From assembly GCF_904842695.1 (NCBI RefSeq), contig NZ_CAJGWQ010000006.1, positions 1-64,000 of the forward strand: a stretch of DNA of 64,000 nucleotides. The letters run 5' to 3'. A program made the position numbers and the translations under genes. Below, one piece after another: positions 27,514 to 35,865 of the stretch (positions within the stretch are counted from its first letter, which is position 1; every line of letters begins with the position of its first letter). The notes beneath the pieces were generated by a model. It saw nothing but the letters and a program-made list of their open reading frames with translations. It ran no database searches and had not been told where the DNA came from. The DNA comes from Gulosibacter hominis (GTDB taxonomy: Bacteria > Actinomycetota > Actinomycetes > Actinomycetales > Microbacteriaceae).

Positions 27514-28233
27514 ATGGAATTGAATCAAACTACCCGTCAGAGGCTTGAAAGCTTCATTACCGAGATTCCCCCACGCCTCCTTCACACTGCCGGACTGGCT
27601 TGCTTCTTCTTGACCGCAGCTCCCAGTACGTCTGGCGCGGTCTGCGTACCTGCCGCGTCTGCCATGCTCACGGCGTTGACTAGGTTCGAGATACCGGCAA
27701 TCGCGGTTCCAGCTGTCGTACGCGTCTCTTGGTCCCGCTTCGAGAGAGGAAACAGATGCCCAACGCTTGACAGCGCGGGAAACATTAATGGACACGTTGT
27801 AGTTATCACCGAGGAGGACGACTTTATTGACGCCTCGGTTCTGCAGTTCGACGATGTTGTCGAGCGTCGCGGCCCGTCTGGCTTGATGCCACTCGTTGGG
27901 AACCAGTGCGGACTGTGGAAGTCGCTGACTTCGCCAGCCTCGGCAGTTGGTGAGCCCCTGAATACCGCAGAGTTCCTACTTGCACCCTCAGGGGATCATA
28001 TTTGCTACGCCCTCTACCATCCAGCACCAGCCGCGGATATTGTTCAACGCTACAGAGAGCTCAATAGTAGCAACAATTTGCTGGCGTGGGAGGAGAGTAT
28101 GGCTGATTTGTATGCCTGGATAGCTGCTAATAAACTCCCACAGCTTCAACTTCCAAACGCTTCCGTCAACAGCGGGCTGCAGCAGGCAATGGATCTCTGG
28201 AGAGGGCAGCCGCAGCCCAACTGGAATAGCTGA
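27514..28233 (+). CDS. Hypothetical protein, possible transglutaminase/papain-like fold
   Basis: 239 residues, start ATG 27514 with GAAGGA upstream. No family recognised with certainty. Cys44 stands at the start of a hydrophobic helix (CVPAASAMLTAL) followed by FEIPAIAVPAV, then His94 in NINGHVVVI and Asp106 in DDFIDASVL. This order and spacing are like the Cys-His-Asp triad of transglutaminase-like proteins. It is the first gene inside element A, opposite in direction to the recombinases. GC and codon choice look lower than in the chromosomal genes. Activity is inferred only. Confidence 0.6.
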   Translation: MELNQTTRQRLESFITEIPPRLLHTAGLACFFLTAAPSTSGAVCVPAASAMLTALTRFEIPAIAVPAVVRVSWSRFERGNRCPTLDSAGNINGHVVVITEEDDFIDASVLQFDDVVERRGPSGLMPLVGNQCGLWKSLTSPASAVGEPLNTAEFLLAPSGDHICYALYHPAPAADIVQRYRELNSSNNLLAWEESMADLYAWIAANKLPQLQLPNASVNSGLQQAMDLWRGQPQPNWNS

Positions 28234-28241
28234 TGAGCTGG

Positions 28242-29825
28242 TCAGTCCTTGGCGATGTCTTGTTGGCTTCCGTCACGGAAGATGAACGTCACTGTGCCAT
28301 GCTGGCTGACGGTGGCGTGGTCGAGGAGAGTCACGCACAGGTAGGGACTGAAGGTTAGATTGTTGATCTCGAGGTTGGTAGTTTCTTGCCGGTAGTAGCG
28401 GTAAGCGGCGAGGCTATTCTGTTTGCTCTGGATCTGGGCGTATACCTCGGCATGTCGCGCGAGGAGTGCTTGGTGCTGCTGGTGGACTGCGTTGAACTTC
28501 TGCTCATAGGCGTGTTGGTCTTGTGCGACGCGTGCGTTGTGGGCGATCAACGCTTGGATTTTCTTGGCCACCTCATCGATTTGGGCGACTAGACCTGCGG
28601 CTTGAACTTCCAGGTCGCTAGTATCGAGTACCTCTAATAACGCCTGGCTTGTGCTGTCATCGGCTGGCTTATCGAAGCGCAGTTGGATGGCGTCGAGGAA
28701 CAGGTCTTTGAGGCGCTGATCGTCGATGTGCCCGGTGGCGCATTTTTCCTGGCCTGAGTATTTGTGGCCGCACCGCCAGATGACCTTTTCGTACTTACTG
28801 CCCGCGTGCCAGGTTTTCGATCCGAAGAAGTGTCCGCATTGGCCGCAGATGAGGGTGGATGAGAAGGGGCGGGTGCGGTGCTGTGTTCGCTGATCTCTAG
28901 CGCCTTTAGCGATTTCGGCTTGGGCAAAGTCCCACACGGCGGGGCTGATGATGGCCTCGTGGTTTCCGGTGACGTAGTACTGGGGTACTTCGCCCTCGTT
29001 GATGACTTGCTTCTTAGTGAGGAAGTCTGCGGTGTAGCTCTTTTGCAGGAGTGCGTCTCCTTTGTATTTCTCGTTGGTGAGAATGGAGCGCACGGACTGG
29101 TAATGCCAGGTTTTATTCCCTGCTGCCGTGTAGGTTGCTGGCTCGTCTGTCAGGGTGTGCGCGATATGCCTGATGGAGTGGCCTTGCAGGTACATGCCGT
29201 AGATGCGGCGCACCAGTTTTGCCTGCTCAGGGTTGACGACGAGGTTGCCGTCTTCACCCTTGTCGTATCCGAGGAAGCGGGAGTATGGGACGGTGACTTT
29301 GCCGTCGGCGAAGCGTTTGCGGTGTCCCCAGGTGACGTTTTCTGAGATGGAGCGGGCTTCTTCTTGGGCGAGGGAACTCATGATGGTGATGAGGAGCTCG
29401 CCTTTGGCGTCGAAGGTCCAGATGCCTTCTTTTTCGAAGAAGACCTCCACGCCTTTGTCTTTGAGGGTTCGAACGGTGGTGAGCGAGTCGACGGTGTTGC
29501 GGGCGAACCGGGACACACTCTTGGTGATGATCAGGTCGATCTTGCCGTCGAGCGCGTCGGTGACCATCTGCTGGAATCCAGCGCGGTGTTTGGTTGAGGT
29601 GCCTGTGATGCCTTCGTCGGTGTAGACCTTCACGAACTGCCAGCCCGCGTGATCGCTAATGTAGCGGGTGTAGTAGTCGACTTGGGCTTCGTAGGACGTG
29701 ACCTGATCGTCGTGGTCGGTGGACACGCGGGCATACCCGGCGACCCTGCGCAGGGTTGTTTGTCCAAGTGGAGCACCAGTGTGGAGCGCTCGGGTGGCGG
29801 GGATTGCTGTGACGGTGCGGGCCAT
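28242..29825 (-). CDS. Large serine recombinase B, element A copy
   Basis: 527 residues. The N-terminal resolvase domain has RRVAGYARVSTDHDD with catalytic Ser35, then KSVSRFARNTVDSL. A Recombinase domain (VNPEQAKLVRRIYGMYLQGHSIRHIAHTL) and zinc ribbon (CGQCGHFFGSK...WRCGHKYSGQEKCATGHI) follow, and the C-terminal third is a coiled coil. Its start abuts the stop of recombinase A (TAAATG). The first about 365 residues are nearly identical to the copy at 40097-41683, while the last 160 are clearly diverged. Confidence 0.92.
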   Translation of the reverse strand: MARTVTAIPATRALHTGAPLGQTTLRRVAGYARVSTDHDDQVTSYEAQVDYYTRYISDHAGWQFVKVYTDEGITGTSTKHRAGFQQMVTDALDGKIDLIITKSVSRFARNTVDSLTTVRTLKDKGVEVFFEKEGIWTFDAKGELLITIMSSLAQEEARSISENVTWGHRKRFADGKVTVPYSRFLGYDKGEDGNLVVNPEQAKLVRRIYGMYLQGHSIRHIAHTLTDEPATYTAAGNKTWHYQSVRSILTNEKYKGDALLQKSYTADFLTKKQVINEGEVPQYYVTGNHEAIISPAVWDFAQAEIAKGARDQRTQHRTRPFSSTLICGQCGHFFGSKTWHAGSKYEKVIWRCGHKYSGQEKCATGHIDDQRLKDLFLDAIQLRFDKPADDSTSQALLEVLDTSDLEVQAAGLVAQIDEVAKKIQALIAHNARVAQDQHAYEQKFNAVHQQHQALLARHAEVYAQIQSKQNSLAAYRYYRQETTNLEINNLTFSPYLCVTLLDHATVSQHGTVTFIFRDGSQQDIAKD

Positions 29826-31066
29826 TTAGCGTTCGCCTCGCTCGGCGCGCAGGCGCTCAGCCTCTGCCTTGGCCACGGCCCGGTACTTCGCCAATGCTTC
29901 TGGTGGTGTTGGTGCTTGCCGTGGGTTGTTCAACCCGAGCCTTTTGGCTTCGGCCCAGCGGGCACGCACGAGTTCACCCCAGGCGGCTTTTCTTGCTGGG
30001 GTCCACGAGCTCTTCTTCAGGTTTGGTCGCCACGTGTGCGAGCTGCTGGTGCCATCGGTGTAATGAAACGTGTAATGGTCTTTTCCCTGCACGTCGATGT
30101 GGTCGATACGCTCGTTGAACACCTCTTGGTCGAAGGTCTCGATACCCAGGACTCGCGCGATGAAGCCTTTGAGTGCCGTGTCAGAGATCTCGCAGGTGTC
30201 GCATCCGGTTTTGCGGCCTTTCTTGCGTTCGGTGCAGATCCAGTGCTCGGTGGAGATCGAGTTTTGGGTTTTCGGATTGCGTACGTTGCGCACGAACGAG
30301 CAGTTGCAGGACACGCATTTGATCTTCGCCGTCAACGCCACAGTTTCGATGGACCAGTTCGCCCGGGCCCCGAGTTCACGGCGGCGTGTGATCTCGGTTC
30401 GTACAGCGGTGAAGGTGTCGCGGTCGATGATCGCGGGGATCGCGTTTTCCACCAGGTATTGCGGCAACTGGCCGGTGTTGCGCACTGCTCGTCCAGGCCT
30501 GCCCTCCGGAGTGGACCATCGCCCTAACAAGAGGTCGCCGGTGTAGTGCGGGTTCTTCAGGATGTGACGGACCCATTCCCCGGGCAACTTGTTATCAGCC
30601 AGGTGCGGAACCCTACCGTCAGCGATGAGCTGTGCGGCCATCTTTTCACACGAGGTCTTCTTCATGTACTGGGCGAAGATCCAACGCACCACGGCTGCTT
30701 CTTCTTCGATGATCTGCACGTCGGTGCCGTCAGCGGAGTCGGTGTAACCGTACAGGTGGAAGCCGTTCGCTTTGCCTTCTTCGAAGCCTCTCCAAACGCG
30801 CCACTTCACGTTTTGGCTGATTTGCTCCGATTCTGCCTGCGCGAAAGACGCCAGCAGGGTGAGCATGAGTTCACCGTCAGCGCTGGTTGAGGAGATGTTC
30901 TCCTTTTCGAATCGCACCTCCACCCCGAGGTCTTTCAGCTCGCGAACGGTTTCGAGCAGGTCGACGGTGTTGCGAGCGAAGCGCGAGATCGACTTGGTGA
31001 GGATCAGGTCGACCGCTCCTTTCCGGGCAAGGGCCAGCATTTCTTGGAACTGGGGTCGATGCGTGG
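29826..31066 (-). pseudogene. Serine recombinase A, 5'-truncated copy
   Basis: About 410 residues remain, beginning within the resolvase domain (MLALARKGAVDLILTKSISRFARNTVDLL at the first internal Met, 31040). The intact copy at 41684-43129 shows that about 80 N-terminal residues, including the catalytic serine of YARIS, are missing. Nucleotide identity with that copy stops at about 31066. The protein, if made, cannot catalyse strand cleavage. The downstream recombinase B gene is intact. Confidence 0.88.
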
Positions 31067-31123
31067 GCTGCGTCTCTGCGTAGGCTCAACGTCTAGCTCA
31101 AGGGAATTGACCCCAGTCGGGAG

Positions 31124-31142
31124 TTAGGTTAGGCTAACCTAA
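31124..31142 (+). promoter_or_regulatory. DtxR/IdeR iron box
   Basis: TTAGGTTAGGCTAACCTAA, a perfect 19-base dyad that agrees with the DtxR/IdeR consensus at every position. It lies 17 bases before the GTG start of the importer operon. It predicts repression when iron is plentiful. Confidence 0.93.
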
Positions 31143-31159
31143 GTAAAAGGGGGTTTGCT

Positions 31160-31753
31160 GTGACAGACCGATCCGGTACAGTTCGACGCTCAGCTCGCGG
31201 AGGATTAACCGACTCAATTCTAGGTACCCGAAATCTCATGATGGTGGCCTCCCTGTCGGTGGTCGGCCTCATCATCCTCATCCCACTGAACTACATCGCG
31301 CCGGCGGGTGCGGCTTCGCAGAGCGCAGTCTGGCTCGGGGTGTCCCTTCTCGGACTTTGGGTCATTCCCTACCTCCTTCCTCTGGCCGTTGTGCGAAGGC
31401 CGGGCGCTTCGCTGCTGGCCGCGCTGATCATCGGAGTTGTGAGCGTATTTACTACTCCCACTGGGCCTGCCGCGATTGTCGGTAACGTCATTGGCGGGCT
31501 CCTGGTTGAGTTTCCCATGGCGTTGATGCTGTACCGGAAGTGGACGTGGTGGGCGTATCTGATCTCCGCCGCATTCTTCGGGGCCTTTAACAGCCTGTTG
31601 TACCTCACGCTGCTCAAGCACGCGGTGGGAATCTCGGTATCGGGACTGATCGTGCTGGTGGGAGTCACGTCGTCCGTCATTGGCGGTTTGGCCGTCGTCG
31701 GACTAACCCGTTTGCTCAACAATGCAGGCGTAGGCGTAGACCATCGTGAGTGA
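31160..31753 (+). CDS. MptD-like ECF transporter S component, iron-regulated
   Basis: 197 residues, GTG 31160 preceded by AAAGGGGG. About six hydrophobic helices are visible after a short polar N-terminus (TDRSGTVRRSARGGLTDSI). Size and helix pattern, with a downstream EcfA/EcfT protein, fit the S component (substrate-binding membrane subunit) of an energy-coupling-factor importer, MptD type. First gene of a four-gene operon under an iron box, so a ferric siderophore or similar chelate is the likely cargo. Overlaps the next gene by 8 bases. Confidence 0.75.
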   Translation: MTDRSGTVRRSARGGLTDSILGTRNLMMVASLSVVGLIILIPLNYIAPAGAASQSAVWLGVSLLGLWVIPYLLPLAVVRRPGASLLAALIIGVVSVFTTPTGPAAIVGNVIGGLLVEFPMALMLYRKWTWWAYLISAAFFGAFNSLLYLTLLKHAVGISVSGLIVLVGVTSSVIGGLAVVGLTRLLNNAGVGVDHRE

Positions 31754-34073
31754 AAGGCTGGCCTCCACTTTGAGCAGCGAGCAACGGTCTGTGAGCGAGT
31801 CCGCGCGGGCGCTCCTGGCGGTTGAGGATCTTTCCGTTCACTACTTGGGTCAGGACCGGTGGGTGCTGCAACGTCCAAGCCTGGTCCACCTGAGCGGTCA
31901 GGTAACGGCCGTCATTGGGCCCTCTGGATGCGGTAAAACTACCTTCGTCCGAGCCGTGTGCGGCCTTGTGCCCCACTGTCTGCCGTCCGAATACTCCGGC
32001 AGCGTTCAAATTGCCGGCGCCGAAATCGCCGACGCCACGGTCCAGTTGATCGCTACCAATGTCGCCTACGTGGGACAAAATCCGGATGCCGCAGTCATTA
32101 CCCGTACGGTGTATGACGATGTCGCGTTTGCGCTGCAGAACCTCTGCCTGCCTGTTCCTGAGATTGATCGACGGGTACGCGAGGCATTGGCTGCGGTTGG
32201 TCTGGAGACCAAGCTGTGGGAGAGCCCATGGAGATTATCGGGCGGCCAACGCCAGCGCCTAGCGATCGCGGTAGCTCTGGCTATGCAGCCCCGCTTACTA
32301 GTCCTCGATGAGCCAACATCGATGATTGACACGCAAGGCACGGACGAGTTTTACAGCGTCATCCAACAGCTGGTTAGCGATGGCGTGGGCATCGTGGTGA
32401 TCGACCATGACCTCGACCCGGTCCTACCCCTGTGCGATCACGTCATAGCGCTCAACGCGCAGGGCGCGGTGATCGCGCAGGGAACTCCACATGAGGTTTT
32501 TCTCGGCCATACCGCGGAACTTGAGGCGTGCGGAGTGTGGCTGCCCCGTGCGTTACGCGACGAATCCCCGCACCACGCCTTGACCTGTGAGCAGGCGGGC
32601 ATTCGAGTTCCCCGCATCACGGAGATCTGTGGTGATTCGGTGCAATATCAGCGGCGCACCGAAGCAGGATGGGAAACCATCGATGCGATTGACACGCTCG
32701 ACGGTGGAGGCAGCGCCACGGTAGAGCTGGCAGATTTCTGTGTTCCCGGACGTTCCCCAGCTATCTCTATGCGGCTACGGGGTGGCGAGTTTATCGCGCT
32801 TATAGGGCCGAATGGCGCAGGCAAAACATCCCTGCTCGCGGCGCTGGCGGGTCTCATACCATCAAAGGCACAACGCGCTACGGTCTGCGGAGAGGTTGTG
32901 CGGCGAGGGCGGCACCAGGTCGGCTACGTGTTTCAAAACCCGGAACATCAGATGGTTTGTTCTACCGTGGCTGGCGAAATCTCCACGGGGGATGTTTCCG
33001 CGTCTAAAGCCGAGGCTATCGTGGAGCAATTCCATCTCTCCCAGTATCGAGACCAACACCCGTTGACTCTCTCAGGCGGCCAGATTCGTAGACTATCGGT
33101 GGCTACGATGGTCGCCGAGAGCCGCGATGTGATTGTCATTGACGAGCCCACGTACGGTCAGGATTGGGCGAATACCTGCGAACTCATGGCCTTCATCGAC
33201 GAACTGCGCGCTGAGGGCAGAACCGTCATCATGGCCACCCACGACCTAGAACTTGCCCTATCACGCTGCAGCCACATCATCGCGCTACCTGCTGCCGTTA
33301 GCGAAACTCGTGAAAACGCCGCATCCGCAGCACCAGCGAACCCGCCTTCGCCGTCCGTGCCCCGTGGACTCTTCTCATCGTTCAATCCTGTGACGTTGCT
33401 ATTGGCGCTAATCCCGGCGATGGTCATGGTGTTCGTATGCAAGGACCCGGCCGTCAATGTTGGAGTGCTCATCGCAGCGAGCTTGGCCATGGTAGCCGCG
33501 AGAGCGAGTCGTGCTCGAACGGTCATGTCACTGCTAGCACCCTGGGTCATCGCAGCTGTGCTACTGCCGGTGTTCCGCTACAACTACACCATTGAAGAGG
33601 TCAGCCCACTCTACAATTACGGTGGCGAGCTTGCGGCAGCGAGCGGTATCGGGGCACTGTTGTCCCTCATGCTGCTTTCAGGCATCAGCACTCATCCGGA
33701 AGCGCTGCTTCGCACGTTGACGACGACGTTCAAGCTTCCCTATCGGGTCACTGCGGCGGGAACTGCGGCTGTCGCCTTCGTCACTCGTTTCCGGCGAGAT
33801 TTCCAGCTGTTGCGCACAGCGCGGGCATTGCGGGGTATTGGGGCATCATGGGGGCCGTTAGCGCCCGCAATTCGATGGGTGGGTTCCCTCGTGCCGCTGG
33901 CGATCCTCGCCGTCCAGCACGGCGAACGGGTTGCCCTGTCGATGGATTCACGTGGCTTTAGCGCCTATCCGCGGCGCACGGAACTCCAACACACGCCGTG
34001 GCAGGTGCGAGATTGGTGCCTGGTGGGCCTCCTTTGGGCCGTTACTGCGTTGCTGTGGTGGTGGCGCCAATGA
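31746..34073 (+). CDS. Fused ECF module: two ATPase domains plus EcfT transmembrane domain
   Basis: 775 residues. Nucleotide-binding domain 1 (about 20-270) has Walker A GPSGCGKT, signature LSGGQRQRLA and Walker B LVLDEPTS. Domain 2 (about 325-520) has Walker A GPNGAGKT, signature LSGGQIRRLSV and Walker B VIDEPTYGQ. Residues 545-775 form a hydrophobic EcfT-like region with cytoplasmic helix signatures RTARALRGIGASWG and MDSRGFSAYPRR. In most systems EcfA, EcfA' and EcfT are separate proteins. It would energise the S component upstream. Start GTG 31746. Confidence 0.87.
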   Translation: MSERLASTLSSEQRSVSESARALLAVEDLSVHYLGQDRWVLQRPSLVHLSGQVTAVIGPSGCGKTTFVRAVCGLVPHCLPSEYSGSVQIAGAEIADATVQLIATNVAYVGQNPDAAVITRTVYDDVAFALQNLCLPVPEIDRRVREALAAVGLETKLWESPWRLSGGQRQRLAIAVALAMQPRLLVLDEPTSMIDTQGTDEFYSVIQQLVSDGVGIVVIDHDLDPVLPLCDHVIALNAQGAVIAQGTPHEVFLGHTAELEACGVWLPRALRDESPHHALTCEQAGIRVPRITEICGDSVQYQRRTEAGWETIDAIDTLDGGGSATVELADFCVPGRSPAISMRLRGGEFIALIGPNGAGKTSLLAALAGLIPSKAQRATVCGEVVRRGRHQVGYVFQNPEHQMVCSTVAGEISTGDVSASKAEAIVEQFHLSQYRDQHPLTLSGGQIRRLSVATMVAESRDVIVIDEPTYGQDWANTCELMAFIDELRAEGRTVIMATHDLELALSRCSHIIALPAAVSETRENAASAAPANPPSPSVPRGLFSSFNPVTLLLALIPAMVMVFVCKDPAVNVGVLIAASLAMVAARASRARTVMSLLAPWVIAAVLLPVFRYNYTIEEVSPLYNYGGELAAASGIGALLSLMLLSGISTHPEALLRTLTTTFKLPYRVTAAGTAAVAFVTRFRRDFQLLRTARALRGIGASWGPLAPAIRWVGSLVPLAILAVQHGERVALSMDSRGFSAYPRRTELQHTPWQVRDWCLVGLLWAVTALLWWWRQ

Positions 34074-35851
34074 ACGTTTCGAAAGACTCGACTCGACAGG
34101 AGCCCGATGTGAGTATTTCCGTCGCCGCACTAATCCGCCCGGCCAAGGGCGCGATGGTCCTTTCCGCAGTCCTCACAGCCTTAGGCGCTATCGTCACGCT
34201 GGTGCCGTTCGTCGCCTTACACAACATGGCCGCGATCTGGCTTGACGGGCAGGTGCGCACCGGCTGGACCGGAAAGCCGTGGGTTTGGGCCGTGATAGCG
34301 GTGCTTTCGCTGTTCGTGGGCCAATTGCTCTACCTGTTTGGATTGGGTGTCACCCACGAGGCAGAAGCCAAGCTCCGACATCGGTTGCGCGGCAATGTGG
34401 TCCAAGCGCTGGGCAGTTTGCCCTTGGGTAGGGTCTCGCAGGTGCCGCACGGGGCCATCCGCAAGATGGTGTGTGACGATACCGCAGCCATCCATACTCT
34501 CGTTGCGCATGTTCCCGGTGATGTCACCAACGCCGTGGTCTTGATGGTCGTAGGCCTCGGGTATCTCGTGTGGGTCGATTGGCGACTGGCGCTCGCGCTC
34601 TTTGGAACGTGGGCCGTAGCGATCGTGATCATCGTCAGCACGACCATGCGCGGCTATAGCGATATCACCGAGCGATTCGGACATGCCCAGACCGCACTGG
34701 CCGCAGCCACCGTCGAAATGCTTGAGGGCATTAAGGAGATCAAGAATTTCCAGGCCACCGATGCGACCCGAACGCGCTTTAACGCCGCCCGCCAGCAATT
34801 TTCTGCCATCTCCTTCGACTGGGTTCGTCGCTCCGGCAGAGCGATTAGTCTGCTCGGTTCGCTACTGCGTCCAGCCACGGTCTTCGTCACGGTCGCGTTA
34901 CTGGCGGCGCTATTCGTCGCGCAGGATTGGAGCACGCTGTCGGCGACGCTGCCATTCTTCCTGATCGCTCCCGGCATCCCGGAGGGGTTCACGGTGCTAG
35001 TCGGTCTGATGCAGCATATCTATGAGTCGCAGCTGGCGGCTCGCACCACGGCAGAGCTGCTTTCCGAGAAACCCATGCCCGAAGGCAGCCGCACCCAAGA
35101 AGAGGGCCCAAACCCCGGCCAAGTTGAGGTCTGTGAGGTTTCCTTCTCCTACGAGCCTGACGTGCCCGTTGTGCACGGTGTCTCCTTTACGGCTGAGCCC
35201 GGAACGGTCACGGCTCTGGTGGGCCCGTCGGGCGGAGGGAAGTCCACACTGGCCCGGCTGATTGCGCGCTTTTACGACGTCAATGATGGCGTGGTACGCA
35301 TCAGCGGTGTGGATGTGCGCGAGGCGAGTTTTTCGTGGCTACTTTCCCGCGTCGCGATCGTCCTACAGGACGTAACGTTGTCGAACGATTCGGTCCATAC
35401 CAATATCGCGCTGTCGAAACCGTCGGCAACGCGCGCCGAGGTCGAGGCAGCAGCCCGTGCGGCATGCATCCACGATCGCATTATGCGTCTGCCCGAGGGG
35501 TATGACACCGTGCTTGGCGAGGTTGGTGGCTTCCTCTCGGGCGGTGAGCGGCAACGCATCACCCTGGCGCGAGCATACTTGCAGGATGCGCCGATCTTGA
35601 TTCTCGACGAGGCCACCGCGCAAGCAGACCCCCAGTCGGAGCGTGCGATCCACGAAGCGCTCAGCACCCTGGCATCCGGGCGCACGGTGATCATCATCGC
35701 GCATCGACTCGCCACCATCCGAGACGCCGACCAGATCCTCGTGATTGAGGACGGCCACATCACTCAGCGTGGTAGGCACGAGGACTTGGTCGACCAAGCG
35801 GGGACCTATAGCGAGATGTGGCGGGCCCAAGAACTCCATTACATGGCCTAA
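34070..35851 (+). CDS. ABC half-transporter, IrtA/YbtP-like, iron-regulated operon
   Basis: 593 residues from ATG 34070, overlapping the previous stop (ATGA). An exporter-fold membrane domain (about 40-320, six helices) is followed by an ATPase domain: Walker A GPSGGGKS, Q-loop region VAIVLQDVTLS, signature LSGGERQR and Walker B ILILDEATAQADPQSE. Exporter-fold heterodimers in iron-regulated operons (mycobacterial IrtAB, Yersinia YbtPQ) import ferric siderophores. There is no fused SIP domain as in IrtA. Partner is the next gene. Confidence 0.85.
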   Translation: MNVSKDSTRQEPDVSISVAALIRPAKGAMVLSAVLTALGAIVTLVPFVALHNMAAIWLDGQVRTGWTGKPWVWAVIAVLSLFVGQLLYLFGLGVTHEAEAKLRHRLRGNVVQALGSLPLGRVSQVPHGAIRKMVCDDTAAIHTLVAHVPGDVTNAVVLMVVGLGYLVWVDWRLALALFGTWAVAIVIIVSTTMRGYSDITERFGHAQTALAAATVEMLEGIKEIKNFQATDATRTRFNAARQQFSAISFDWVRRSGRAISLLGSLLRPATVFVTVALLAALFVAQDWSTLSATLPFFLIAPGIPEGFTVLVGLMQHIYESQLAARTTAELLSEKPMPEGSRTQEEGPNPGQVEVCEVSFSYEPDVPVVHGVSFTAEPGTVTALVGPSGGGKSTLARLIARFYDVNDGVVRISGVDVREASFSWLLSRVAIVLQDVTLSNDSVHTNIALSKPSATRAEVEAAARAACIHDRIMRLPEGYDTVLGEVGGFLSGGERQRITLARAYLQDAPILILDEATAQADPQSERAIHEALSTLASGRTVIIIAHRLATIRDADQILVIEDGHITQRGRHEDLVDQAGTYSEMWRAQELHYMA

Positions 35852-35865
35852 GGAGAGACACGCTC

